A DNA stretch of 64,000 nucleotides from an uncultured Lachnospiraceae bacterium. GTDB lineage: Bacteria > Bacillota > Clostridia > Lachnospirales > Lachnospiraceae. The DNA lies in contig CASEIR010000054.1 in NCBI GenBank assembly GCA_949287925.1, positions 1-64,000 on the forward strand, in the 5' to 3' direction. Both the position numbers and the translations under genes were made by a program. Below are positions 7,859 through 15,996 of this stretch, in pieces (position 1 is the stretch's first letter; the number at the start of each line of letters is the position of its first letter). A model generated the notes under the pieces. That model did no database searches and had not been told where the DNA came from. It worked only from the letters and a program-made list of their open reading frames with translations.

Positions 7859-8779
7859 ATGAATATGGGATCTAAGAATGAGCTGCTGCAAAAAATTAAT
7901 AGAGGATATGACAAGTTCAGTAAGGGGCAGAAAAAGCTTGCCGATTTTATTCGGGAAGAATATGATAAAGCGGCGTTTTTGACGGCTGCTAAAATGGGAG
8001 AAGAAGTCGGGGTCAGCGAATCGACGGTAGTAAGATTTGCGACGGCGCTCGGGTACGACGGGTATCCGGAATTCCAAAAAGCTCTCGGAGAGATGGTGCG
8101 CACCAAGCTGAATTCGATTCAGCGTATGGAAGTGACCTATGGCAGAATCAGTCAGGGGGAAATTCTGGAAACGGTTTTGCAGTCGGATATTGAAAAAATT
8201 AAGCTGACAATGGCGTCGATAGATCATGATGTGTTCGAGCTGGCTGTAGATACACTGCTTAAAGCAAGAAGAATCTATGTGATTGGAATTCGGAGCTGTG
8301 CGCCGCTTGCCAGTTTTTTAGGATTTTATCTGAATCTGATCTGTGATGATGTGACGGCGGTAAACACCAATAGTTCCAGTGAGATCTTTGAACAGCTGAT
8401 CCGGATTGGTGAAGAAGATGTGATCATCGGGATCAGTTTCCCGCGCTATTCCATGCGGACATTGAAAGCTTTAGAGTTTGCAAGCAACCGGAAGGCAAAA
8501 GTCATTACATTGACGGATAGTATCCATTCCCCTATGAATCTGTATTCCTCCTGTAACCTGATCGCCAGAAGCGATATGGCTTCTATTGTAGATTCACTGG
8601 TGGCTCCTCTTAGCGTTGTGAATGCGCTTGTGGTGGCGTTGTGTATGAAGAAGCAAAAAGAGGTGATCTCCACACTCGAAACATTGGAGCAGATATGGGA
8701 TGAATATCAGGTGTACAGTAAAGATGAATTGAATGTGGTGGGAGAGACGGTAGAAATGAAAGAGGATGAGCGGTTATGA
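7859..8779 (+). CDS. MurR/RpiR family transcriptional regulator
   Basis: 306 residues. The N-terminal HTH_6 domain (about residues 1-80) has KMGEEVGVSESTVVRFATALGYDGYPEFQ. A SIS sugar-phosphate isomerase domain (about 110-250) has IYVIGIRSCAPLASFLGFYL and IGISFPRYSMRTLKALEFA. Members bind DNA and sense phosphorylated sugars or related ligands. The ligand here cannot be assigned. The start at 7859 follows AAGGTAG and lies downstream of the promoter at 7799-7827. The TGA overlaps the ATG of the next gene by 4 bases (ATGA), so the regulator and the HI0933-type flavoprotein are translationally coupled. Confidence 0.85.
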   Translation: MNMGSKNELLQKINRGYDKFSKGQKKLADFIREEYDKAAFLTAAKMGEEVGVSESTVVRFATALGYDGYPEFQKALGEMVRTKLNSIQRMEVTYGRISQGEILETVLQSDIEKIKLTMASIDHDVFELAVDTLLKARRIYVIGIRSCAPLASFLGFYLNLICDDVTAVNTNSSSEIFEQLIRIGEEDVIIGISFPRYSMRTLKALEFASNRKAKVITLTDSIHSPMNLYSSCNLIARSDMASIVDSLVAPLSVVNALVVALCMKKQKEVISTLETLEQIWDEYQVYSKDELNVVGETVEMKEDERL

Positions 8780-10011
8780 GCAAAGTGCTGATCATAGGAG
8801 GTGGCGCCGCAGGAATGTTCGCCGCGGTTGTGGCCGCAGAACGTGGACATCAGGTGACGGTGTTTGAAAAAAATGACCGCCTGGGGAGGAAACTTTTTAT
8901 TACGGGCAAAGGCAGATGTAATCTGACGAACGCCTGTGGAACAGAAGAGCTGTTTGAAGCGGTGGTTTCTAATCCAAAGTTTTTGTACAGTTGTTTTTAC
9001 AGTTTTTCCAATCAGGATTCTATTGCATATTTTGAACGGATCGGACTGAAGACGAAGGTGGAGCGAGGAGAACGGGTTTTCCCGGTGTCCGACCATTCTT
9101 CGGACGTGATAAAGGTGCTTGAAAATGAAATGAAACGTCTGGGAGTCCGAATTCTGCTGAAAACGACGGTTACAGGAATTCTGGAAAAAGAAGGAAGGGC
9201 CGCAGGGGTTGTCTTAAAAGATGGAACCACGGTGACGGGAGATGCATGCATCGTTGCCACAGGAGGATTGTCATATCCGTCCACGGGATCCACCGGAGAC
9301 GGATACCGGTTTGCCCAGGCGGCGGGACATACGGTTGTCCCATGTATGCCGGCATTGGTGCCTATGGAGGCAAAAGAAACGTGGATTCCGCAATTGCAGG
9401 GACTGTCCCTTAGAAATGTGCGAGCGGTGGTCCGTGACGGAAATAAAAGATTATATGAAGATTTTGGAGAAATGCTATTTACACACTATGGGGTCAGCGG
9501 CCCGCTGATGCTGACGGCAAGCAGTTTCGCGGGCCGTTATCTTTTGGAAAAAGAACTGACTTTGGAGATTGATCTGAAACCGGCGCTTACAGATGAACAG
9601 TTGGATCACCGCGTACAACGTGATTTTGAGGAAAACCAGAACCGGCAGTTTAAAAATGCACTGAACCGGTTGTTCCCGGCAAAATTAATACCGGTTATGG
9701 TGTCTTTATCCGGAATTGATGCAAAAAAACAGGTAAATGCGATTACGCGCGAAGAACGCCGCCGGTTTGTGGACTTGATCCATTGTTTGCCGGTTACGCT
9801 GACGGGGCTTAGAGATTACCGGGAAGCGATTATTACGAAGGGCGGGATAAAAGTAAAAGAGATAGACCCGTCTACTATGGAATCAAAACGGATGCGTGGA
9901 TTGTTTTTTGCGGGCGAAGTATTGGATCTGGATGCGATTACCGGAGGATTTAATCTGCAGATCGCATGGTCGACTGCCTATGCGGCTGCAGCCGGAATTG
10001 AAGCATTGTAA
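8776..10011 (+). CDS. HI0933/YhiN-BaiN family FAD-dependent oxidoreductase
   Basis: 411-residue cytoplasmic flavoprotein. The N-terminal dinucleotide-binding fold GGGAAGMFAAVVAAERG is followed by the family signature LGRKLFITGKGRCNLTNA. The C-terminal FAD-binding part has LFFAGEVLDLDAITGGFNLQ and ends WSTAYAAAAGIEAL. The family includes BaiN, proposed to act on bile-acid intermediates in gut clostridia, but most members have no known substrate and no bai genes are present here. It overlaps the rpiR-type gene by 4 bases. Function beyond NAD(P)/FAD-linked redox is not assignable. Confidence 0.85.
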   Translation: MSKVLIIGGGAAGMFAAVVAAERGHQVTVFEKNDRLGRKLFITGKGRCNLTNACGTEELFEAVVSNPKFLYSCFYSFSNQDSIAYFERIGLKTKVERGERVFPVSDHSSDVIKVLENEMKRLGVRILLKTTVTGILEKEGRAAGVVLKDGTTVTGDACIVATGGLSYPSTGSTGDGYRFAQAAGHTVVPCMPALVPMEAKETWIPQLQGLSLRNVRAVVRDGNKRLYEDFGEMLFTHYGVSGPLMLTASSFAGRYLLEKELTLEIDLKPALTDEQLDHRVQRDFEENQNRQFKNALNRLFPAKLIPVMVSLSGIDAKKQVNAITREERRRFVDLIHCLPVTLTGLRDYREAIITKGGIKVKEIDPSTMESKRMRGLFFAGEVLDLDAITGGFNLQIAWSTAYAAAAGIEAL

Positions 10012-10038
10012 TGATTCACAAATGGAGAAAGGATAAAT

Positions 10039-10620
10039 ATGAAGAAAAAATTTCATTTTGAATATGAAGAAACAGAAGAATTATATATTAATATGTATCG
10101 CGTATATTTTAAAAACCGCAATACGTATATGTATAAATTAATTGTATTTTTTGTAGGAGCTTTAGTACTTGCCATCCGGTTAACAGCCGATTTTTCTCTG
10201 ATTTTTTCGTTGTTTATGGTGAAATTTCTTGTGGTGTGGGGAGCTGTTTTCGGAGCAGCATATTTGATCAACCGCTATCTGGTTTCCGGATTGAACGTAA
10301 AGAAAGGAGAAAAGAGGGGGAGAGAAATTTTCCAGATGCGTACAGAAAAGTGCGAGCCGGGGATGAAAATGGTCATCGACTGTTTTGATGAGGATTTTAA
10401 GATTTCATTCGGAGATCATAAAAATGAATATACCTATTGGGAGGTTTCGCATCTTTATGACGCAGATCTTTTCCTGGGGGCGGTAGTTGGCGGTCCCCGG
10501 GGAGACCGGTCTATGGCGGTTTTCCCCAAAAGCTGTATGAGTGAGAATGAACTGGAAACGTTCCGGCGTTTTCTGGATGGAAAATGTGTGAATGTCAGAA
10601 AAGGATTTCAGAAGGTATAA
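10039..10620 (+). CDS. YcxB-like membrane protein
   Basis: 193 residues. A short cytoplasmic N-terminus (MKKKFHFEYEETEELYINMY) precedes two hydrophobic helices (about residues 34-52 and 57-77). A soluble C-terminal domain follows with YTYWEVSHLYDADLFLGAV and AVFPKSCMSENELETFRRFL, the pattern of the YcxB-like C-terminal domain. No function is established for this family. It has an AAAGG site and lies 27 bases after the flavoprotein and 12 bases before cmk, so it is probably in the same transcript. Confidence 0.65.
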   Translation: MKKKFHFEYEETEELYINMYRVYFKNRNTYMYKLIVFFVGALVLAIRLTADFSLIFSLFMVKFLVVWGAVFGAAYLINRYLVSGLNVKKGEKRGREIFQMRTEKCEPGMKMVIDCFDEDFKISFGDHKNEYTYWEVSHLYDADLFLGAVVGGPRGDRSMAVFPKSCMSENELETFRRFLDGKCVNVRKGFQKV

Positions 10621-10632
10621 CAGGAGGGCAAT

Positions 10633-11295
10633 ATGGGATTTAATGTAGCGATTGACGGACCTGCCGGAGCGGGCAAGAGTACGATTGCAAAACTTGCTGC
10701 AAAAGAACTGGATTTTATTTATGTCGATACAGGAGCGATGTACAGGGGGCTGGCGGTACATTTCCTGAAGAAGGGAATTGAGCCGGAAGAAACGGATCGG
10801 ATTGCGCAGGCTTGTAAAGAAGCGGAGGTTACGATCGGTTACGAAAATGGGATTCAGCAGATATATTTGAATGGAGAGAATATAACCGGAAGGCTAAGAG
10901 ATGAGAAAGTTGGCAATATGGCATCCAAAAGCTCGGCGATTCCACAGGTCCGGGAAAAACTGCTGGAACTCCAGCGGACGCTTGCGAAAACAAAAGATGT
11001 AATTATGGACGGAAGAGACATCGGCACCTGTGTGCTGCCGGACGCGGATGTGAAAGTTTTTCTGACCGCCAGTGTCCGGACCAGAGCAAAACGCCGGTAC
11101 GAAGAGCTTGTGGAAAAAGGAATTGCATGTACTCTCAATGAAATCGAAAAGGACATCCAAGAACGGGATGAACGGGATTCTACAAGAAAAATTGCACCGC
11201 TGAAACAGGCAGAGGACGCGGTTCTGATAGACAGCTCGGAAATGACGGTCAATGAAGTGGTAAAACAGATCGTGGCTCTGTGTAAGAGAGATTAA
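10633..11295 (+). CDS. cmk: Cytidylate kinase
   Basis: 220 residues, the usual length. Phosphorylates CMP and dCMP with ATP in nucleotide recycling. The P-loop GPAGAGKSTIAK is at residues 9-20, FIYVDTGAMYRGLA follows, then the NMP-binding region with MDGRDIGTCVLPDADVKVFL and the arginine-rich lid RDERDSTRKIAPLKQAEDA. AGGAGG precedes the ATG. The order cmk-ispH-S1 is common in clostridia. Confidence 0.97.
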   Translation: MGFNVAIDGPAGAGKSTIAKLAAKELDFIYVDTGAMYRGLAVHFLKKGIEPEETDRIAQACKEAEVTIGYENGIQQIYLNGENITGRLRDEKVGNMASKSSAIPQVREKLLELQRTLAKTKDVIMDGRDIGTCVLPDADVKVFLTASVRTRAKRRYEELVEKGIACTLNEIEKDIQERDERDSTRKIAPLKQAEDAVLIDSSEMTVNEVVKQIVALCKRD

Positions 11296-11319
11296 ATGTG
11301 TAAAGAGGAGTTGGGAAGG

Positions 11320-12177
11320 ATGCAGGTGGAACTGGCAAAAACAGCCGGATTTTGCTTTGGAGTAAAGCGTGCTGTAGATACAGTCTATGAACAGGTGGCG
11401 CTTCATCCGGATGAATCCATCTATACATATGGACCGATCATTCATAATGATGAAGTGGTGAAAGATCTCGAAAAGCATGGAGTCCGTGTGATTGAAACGG
11501 AGGAAGAGCTCAGAGAACTGAAAAAAGGAATTGTAGTTATTCGATCTCACGGAGTCGATAAAAATGTGTACAGCTGTCTGAAAAAAAGGGGGCTGACCTG
11601 TGTGGATGCCACATGTCCGTTTGTGAAAAAAATCCATAAAATTGCGGAAGAAAAAAGCAGCGAGGGGATGCATGTCGTGATCATTGGGAATCCGAAGCAT
11701 CCGGAAGTGCAGGGAATCCGCGGATGGGCCGGTGAAAACGTAACAGTGATTCAGTCAAATGAAGATGCGGAACGTTTCGAGCCGACAGATTCTTCACGGG
11801 CTGTTTGTGTGGTGTCACAGACGACATTTAATTACAATAAATTCAAAGATTTAGTTGAAATAATCCAAAAAAAGGGGTATGATATAATTGTTTTAAATAC
11901 GATTTGTAATGCGACTAAGGAACGCCAGGAAGAGGCGTGTCGGATTGCGCAGAGTGTGGATGCCATGATTGTCATCGGGGACAAGAAGAGCTCCAACACT
12001 CAGAAGTTATTTGAAATTTGCAGAAATGCATGTAGGAATACGTACTATATACAGACACTTGACGATTTGGATATGAATCAATTAAGGTCCGTGGAAACAG
12101 TAGGTATTACAGCAGGGGCATCCACGCCCAATAATATAATTGAGGAGGTTCAAAGCTATGTCAGAATTAACTTTTGA
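11320..12177 (+). CDS. ispH: 4-hydroxy-3-methylbut-2-enyl diphosphate reductase
   Basis: 285 residues. Last enzyme of the MEP isoprenoid pathway, an Fe-S protein making IPP and DMAPP. The three cluster-binding cysteines are visible in AGFCFGVKRAVD (Cys12), VDATCPFVKKIHK and NTICNATKERQEE; the substrate-binding SHG (VIRSHGVDKN) and a SSNT loop (KKSSNTQKLFEI) are also present. The ATG at 11320 has AGAGGAG (11304-11310) at normal spacing; an ATG abutting the cmk stop at 11296 has no good site. The 3' end overlaps the S1-like gene by 20 bases in another frame. In many clostridia IspH and S1 are fused into one protein; here they are separate. Confidence 0.95.
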   Translation: MQVELAKTAGFCFGVKRAVDTVYEQVALHPDESIYTYGPIIHNDEVVKDLEKHGVRVIETEEELRELKKGIVVIRSHGVDKNVYSCLKKRGLTCVDATCPFVKKIHKIAEEKSSEGMHVVIIGNPKHPEVQGIRGWAGENVTVIQSNEDAERFEPTDSSRAVCVVSQTTFNYNKFKDLVEIIQKKGYDIIVLNTICNATKERQEEACRIAQSVDAMIVIGDKKSSNTQKLFEICRNACRNTYYIQTLDDLDMNQLRSVETVGITAGASTPNNIIEEVQSYVRINF

Positions 12178-13252
12178 ACAAATGTTGGAAGATTCTTTTA
12201 AGACAATAAGAAATGGAGAGGTTGTAGATGGTACCGTCATCGATGTAAAACCCGATGAGATCATCTTGAATATAGGTTACAAAGCTGACGGCATTATCAC
12301 AAGAAGCGAGTATACGAATGAAGCGAATGCGGATCTGACAACGATGGTGTCCGTTGGAGACACTATGACGGCTAAGGTTTTGAAAGTAAATGACGGCGAA
12401 GGCCAGGTGCTGTTGACATACAAACGACTGGTGGCTGAAAAAGGCAATGAAAGACTGAAAGAAGCATATGAGAATCATGAAGTATTAAAAGCTCCTGTTG
12501 CACAGATTTTGGGAGGCGGATTAAGCGTTGTGATAGATGAAGCCAGAGTGTTTATTCCGGCAAGTCTTGTATCAGATACTTTTGAGAAAGATCTGAGCAA
12601 ATATCAGGGACAGGAAATTGAGTTTGTGATCAGCGAATTTAATCCGAGAAGAAACCGTGTCATCGGCGACAGAAGACAGCTTCTGGTTGCAGAACGCGCA
12701 GAAAAGCAAAAGGAATTGTTTGCAAAGCTTCAGATTGGCGACCGAATGGAAGGCGTTGTCAAGAATGTAACAGATTTTGGCGCATTTATTGATCTGGGCG
12801 GAGTAGATGGTCTTTTGCATATATCAGAGATGTCCTGGGGACGGATTGAGAATCCGAAGAAAGTTTTCAAGGTTGGCGAGACAGTAGAAGTGCTGATCAA
12901 AGATATCAACGATACTAAGATTGCGCTCAGTCTGAAGTTCCCGGAGACGAATCCATGGGCAAATGCAGAAGAAAAGTACGCAGTTGGAACGATTGTGGAA
13001 GGAAAAGTTGCCAGAATGACAGACTTTGGCGCTTTTGTAGAGCTTGCAGCCGGCGTGGATGCACTTCTGCATGTATCGCAGATTTCCAGAGCGCATGTGG
13101 ATAAGCCGTCGGATGTACTGTCTGTTGGACAGATGATTACAGCAAAGATTGTAGATCTTAACGTAGAAGAGAAGAAGATCAGTCTTAGCATGAAAGTTCT
13201 GGAGCCGGCCGCAGAGGAACTAAAAGAAGAGGCAGAGGCAACAGAAGAATAG
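12158..13252 (+). CDS. rpsA: Ribosomal protein S1-like RNA-binding protein, four S1 domains
   Basis: 364 residues with four S1 repeats: about 20-90 (GEVVDGTVIDVKPDEIILNI), 105-170 (VAQILGGGLSVVIDEARVFI), 190-260 (GVVKNVTDFGAFIDLGGVDG) and 275-345 (GKVARMTDFGAFVELAAGVD). The last two are the best conserved. Firmicute S1 homologues are shorter than the six-domain E. coli protein and may act in mRNA binding rather than as a stable 30S subunit. GAGGAGG (12142-12148) within ispH sets the ATG, so translation is coupled to ispH. An acidic tail ends the protein. Confidence 0.88.
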   Translation: MSELTFEQMLEDSFKTIRNGEVVDGTVIDVKPDEIILNIGYKADGIITRSEYTNEANADLTTMVSVGDTMTAKVLKVNDGEGQVLLTYKRLVAEKGNERLKEAYENHEVLKAPVAQILGGGLSVVIDEARVFIPASLVSDTFEKDLSKYQGQEIEFVISEFNPRRNRVIGDRRQLLVAERAEKQKELFAKLQIGDRMEGVVKNVTDFGAFIDLGGVDGLLHISEMSWGRIENPKKVFKVGETVEVLIKDINDTKIALSLKFPETNPWANAEEKYAVGTIVEGKVARMTDFGAFVELAAGVDALLHVSQISRAHVDKPSDVLSVGQMITAKIVDLNVEEKKISLSMKVLEPAAEELKEEAEATEE

Positions 13253-13279
13253 TATCAGAACTTGACAGGATAAGAAAAG

Positions 13280-13330
13280 AAGAGGGTGACCCCAAGGTCA
13301 GTACCGACCGGAGGGCTCCCTCTTTATTTG
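13280..13330 (+). terminator. Terminator after S1-like gene
   Basis: Outer stem AAGAGGG (13280-13286) / CCCTCTT (13318-13324) followed by TATTTG. The enclosed 31 bases contain a further GGTC/GACC stem, giving a branched hairpin. Confidence 0.7.
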
Positions 13331-13337
13331 TGATTGC

Positions 13338-13358
13338 GCCGCCCGGATTCCGGGCGGC
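13338..13358. other. GC-rich perfect hairpin in intergenic region
   Basis: GCCGCCCGG (13338-13346) / CCGGGCGGC (13350-13358) with a 3-base loop, 48 bases before the SLC13-type permease gene. There is no good T-run, so it may back up the preceding terminator or shape the permease leader. Confidence 0.45.
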
Positions 13359-13405
13359 CGGGAATTATTTGTGCAATATATGAATATGCAAGAGAATAAT
13401 GGAAC

Positions 13406-14509
13406 ATGGGAAAGAAAATACTGTATTTCTTCAGAAGTGATATTGTACTGACGATATCGCTGATTCTTGCGGCGGCGTCTTGCGTGATGATTCCGCCCAA
13501 TATTCAATATCTGGAATATGTGGATTATCATACGCTGATCTTATTGTTTTGCCTGATGCTGATCGTGGAAGGTCTTCGCAGGGAAGGTTTTTTTCAACAT
13601 ATTGGCAATCTGATACTGAGCAGAGTGAAAAGAAAGCGGGGAATCGTATTTACGCTGGTGTTCCTGTGTTTTTTCAGCAGCATGTTTATCACCAATGATG
13701 TTGCGTTGATTACATTTGTTCCTTTCGGTATTTTGATTCTTGAAATGACAGGCATGACAGCCAGAATCTGTTATACGGTGACATTGATGACAATTGCGGC
13801 AAACCTGGGGAGTATGTTTACGCCTTTTGGAAACCCGCAGAATCTGTATCTGTATTCTCTATCAGGCTTAAGACTTTATCAGTTCTTGGCGCTGATGCTG
13901 CCATATACGGCTGCCGCAGCAATTTTGCTGATTCTTTTTGTGCTGGCAGGATATCGGCAGACCCAGATCCAGATTCAGGTGGACCGGTCAAAAATTGAGA
14001 ATCGGAAATTGATCATACTTTATTTGATTCTTTTTGCTTTGTGCGTGCTTACCGTGGCGGGATTTGTTCCGCATCTGGTTACACTTTTGGCAGTGACAGC
14101 TGTGATATTTCTAAAAAACGGAGGTCTTTTTAAGGAAGTGGATTATGCATTACTGCTTACGTTTGTTTTCTTTTTTATCTTTGTGGGAAATCTGGACCAC
14201 TTCGAGGAATTGCGTGCCTTCATCAGCCGGATTCTAAAGGGGCATGAAAAAATGGTGGGGATTGCGGCGAGCCAGGTGATGAGTAATGTCCCGGCGGCAA
14301 TGCTGCTCTCAAACTATACCAGTCAGATTCAGGAGCTGATTATAGGAGTGAACATTGGTGGATTGGGTACTCTGATCGCGTCAATGGCAAGTCTGATCTC
14401 TTACAAACAGATCAATAACCGATACCCGGAAATGAAGTGGAAATATATGGCGGTATTTACGCTGTGCAACCTAATGTTTCTGGTGGTTTTATGTGTGATA
14501 GGACTGTAA
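13406..14509 (+). CDS. SLC13/ArsB-type (ion transporter superfamily) permease
   Basis: 367-residue polytopic membrane protein with about ten hydrophobic helices. FITNDVALITFVPFGILIL and NLGSMFTPFGNPQNLYLYSL match the first repeat signature of CitMHS/ArsB/DASS-type transporters, and ASQVMSNVPAAMLLSNYTSQ the second. Such proteins move dicarboxylates, citrate, arsenite or other anions; the substrate is not determinable. It is shorter than the usual 420 or so residues. The ribosome binding site before the ATG at 13406 is weak (AAGAGA), so the start is uncertain by a few codons. It stands alone between the S1-like terminator and the rnf promoter. Confidence 0.75.
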   Translation: MGKKILYFFRSDIVLTISLILAAASCVMIPPNIQYLEYVDYHTLILLFCLMLIVEGLRREGFFQHIGNLILSRVKRKRGIVFTLVFLCFFSSMFITNDVALITFVPFGILILEMTGMTARICYTVTLMTIAANLGSMFTPFGNPQNLYLYSLSGLRLYQFLALMLPYTAAAAILLILFVLAGYRQTQIQIQVDRSKIENRKLIILYLILFALCVLTVAGFVPHLVTLLAVTAVIFLKNGGLFKEVDYALLLTFVFFFIFVGNLDHFEELRAFISRILKGHEKMVGIAASQVMSNVPAAMLLSNYTSQIQELIIGVNIGGLGTLIASMASLISYKQINNRYPEMKWKYMAVFTLCNLMFLVVLCVIGL

Positions 14510-14528
14510 AATCATACGAAAATATGTT

Positions 14529-14595
14529 AAAAAAACGACGAGATGTTTTTGTAAATATACAAAAAAACGACGTGATTTACTGGATAATTTCGTCG
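14529..14595 (+). promoter_or_regulatory. Repeated CGACG elements flanking the rnf promoter (candidate operators)
   Basis: AAAAAAACGACG occurs twice as a direct repeat (14529-14540 and 14561-14572), exactly 32 bases apart, each followed by one base and GAT. A third CGACG in inverted orientation (CGTCG, 14591-14595) lies between the proposed -35 and -10 boxes. The phasing of three helical turns and the promoter overlap suggest regulator binding; no regulator is assigned. Confidence 0.45.
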
Positions 14596-14609
14596 ATTTC
14601 TTGTATGAT
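14581..14609 (+). promoter_or_regulatory. Candidate promoter of rnf operon
   Basis: TGGATA (14581-14586), 17-nt spacer, TATGAT (14604-14609). The -35 is weak (4 of 6), as expected for a regulated promoter. Transcription would start near 14616, 30 bases before rnfC. Confidence 0.45.
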
Positions 14610-14645
14610 AGAAATTAGAGTATATTAGGAAGGAAGGAAAAAGGG

Positions 14646-15965
14646 ATGGCATTGTTAACATTTAAGGGTGGCATTCACCCGAATGACGGCAAAGAGCTGG
14701 CAAAAGATAAAGCAATTGTCGAGATCAGACCGAAAGGCGACCTGGTATATCCGGTCTCCCAGCATATCGGCGCTCCGGCGAAACCGATAGTGGCGGTGGG
14801 AGATCGTGTGCTGAAAGGGCAGATGATCGCGGAAGCCGGAGGGTTTGTATCTGCACCGATATTCGCCTCTGTGTCAGGAACAGTAAAGGCGATCGGCCCG
14901 CATCTGAATCCTACCGGAGGAACTGTGAACAGTATCGTGGTGGAAAATGACGGCGAATACGAAGAAGTGGAATATCCTGCAGTGAAACCTTTGGAAGAAT
15001 TATCAAAAGAAGAAATTCTGGAGATGATCGGCAATGCGGGAATCGTAGGTATGGGAGGAGCAGGCTTCCCGACCAGGGTAAAACTCTCGCCAAAAGAACC
15101 GGATAAGATTGACTATGTGATTGCAAACTGTGCGGAATGCGAACCTTATATAACTGCAGATTACCGTGCAATGCTTGAAATGCCGGAAAAGCTGGTCGGA
15201 GGAATGAAAGTGATCCTGCGGCTGTTCGATCATGCAAAAGGAATTTTTGGAGTAGAAGATAATAAACCGGATTGTATTGCAAAATTAAAAGAGCTGACAA
15301 AGGATGAGCCGAGAATGGAGGTCCTGGCGCTCAAGACAAAGTATCCGCAGGGCGGTGAACGTCAGCTGATCTATGCAACCACCGGACGTGCTATCAATTC
15401 GGCTATGCTTCCGGCTGATGCGGGATGTGTGGTTGATAACGTGGCAACCGTGATCAGTATTTATCAGGCAGTGGTTGAGGGCAAACCATCCATGGAACGT
15501 ATTGTGACTGTGAGCGGTGATGCTGTCAGCGAACCGGGTAATTTTAAAGTACCCTTTGGCATTAACCATCAGGAACTTGTAGAAGCTGCAGGTGGATTTA
15601 AAACAGAGCCGGAAAAACTGATTTCCGGAGGACCGATGATGGGATTTGCCATGTTTTCGCTGGATGTGCCTGTTACGAAGACTTCTTCGTCTATCCTTGG
15701 ATTTACGAAAGATGAGGTGGCGAAATTTGAACCAACGGCGTGTATCAACTGCGGACGGTGTGTTGATGCCTGCCCAAGCCGCCTGATTCCGTCAAGACTG
15801 GCTGACTATGCAGAGCATCAGAACGAAGAGGCTTTTACAAAGTATGAGGGACTGGAGTGTATGGAGTGCGGATCCTGCAGTTTTGTCTGTCCTGCGAAAC
15901 GTCCGCTGAAACAGGCGATCGGTTCCATGAGAAAAATAGCGCTTGCTAACCGCAAGAAAAAATAG
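14646..15965 (+). CDS. rnfC: Rnf complex subunit RnfC
   Basis: 439 residues. Peripheral subunit of the ion-translocating ferredoxin:NAD+ oxidoreductase, where NAD(H) and FMN bind. Near residue 135 GNAGIVGMGGAGFPTRVKLS marks the Complex1_51K-like nucleotide site. A SLBB region follows, then two 4Fe-4S motifs, CINCGRCVDACPSRLIP and CMECGSCSFVCPAKRP, near the C-terminus. It lacks the long C-terminal extension of gammaproteobacterial RnfC. It is first gene of rnfCDGEAB, with GGAAGGAAGG ahead of the ATG. Confidence 0.97.
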   Translation: MALLTFKGGIHPNDGKELAKDKAIVEIRPKGDLVYPVSQHIGAPAKPIVAVGDRVLKGQMIAEAGGFVSAPIFASVSGTVKAIGPHLNPTGGTVNSIVVENDGEYEEVEYPAVKPLEELSKEEILEMIGNAGIVGMGGAGFPTRVKLSPKEPDKIDYVIANCAECEPYITADYRAMLEMPEKLVGGMKVILRLFDHAKGIFGVEDNKPDCIAKLKELTKDEPRMEVLALKTKYPQGGERQLIYATTGRAINSAMLPADAGCVVDNVATVISIYQAVVEGKPSMERIVTVSGDAVSEPGNFKVPFGINHQELVEAAGGFKTEPEKLISGGPMMGFAMFSLDVPVTKTSSSILGFTKDEVAKFEPTACINCGRCVDACPSRLIPSRLADYAEHQNEEAFTKYEGLECMECGSCSFVCPAKRPLKQAIGSMRKIALANRKKK

Positions 15966-15996
15966 CGAAAAGAATTAGAGGAAGAGGTGAACTAAC

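Noticed and set aside
8776..10011. Bile-acid (bai) operon member
   Set aside because: The HI0933 family is broad, no other bai genes are nearby, and the neighbour is an RpiR-type regulator; a bile-acid role cannot be claimed.
14551..14645. Rex-binding site before rnf
   Set aside because: The TTGTTAA...TTAACAA pattern is not present; the repeated CGACG elements are a different motif.
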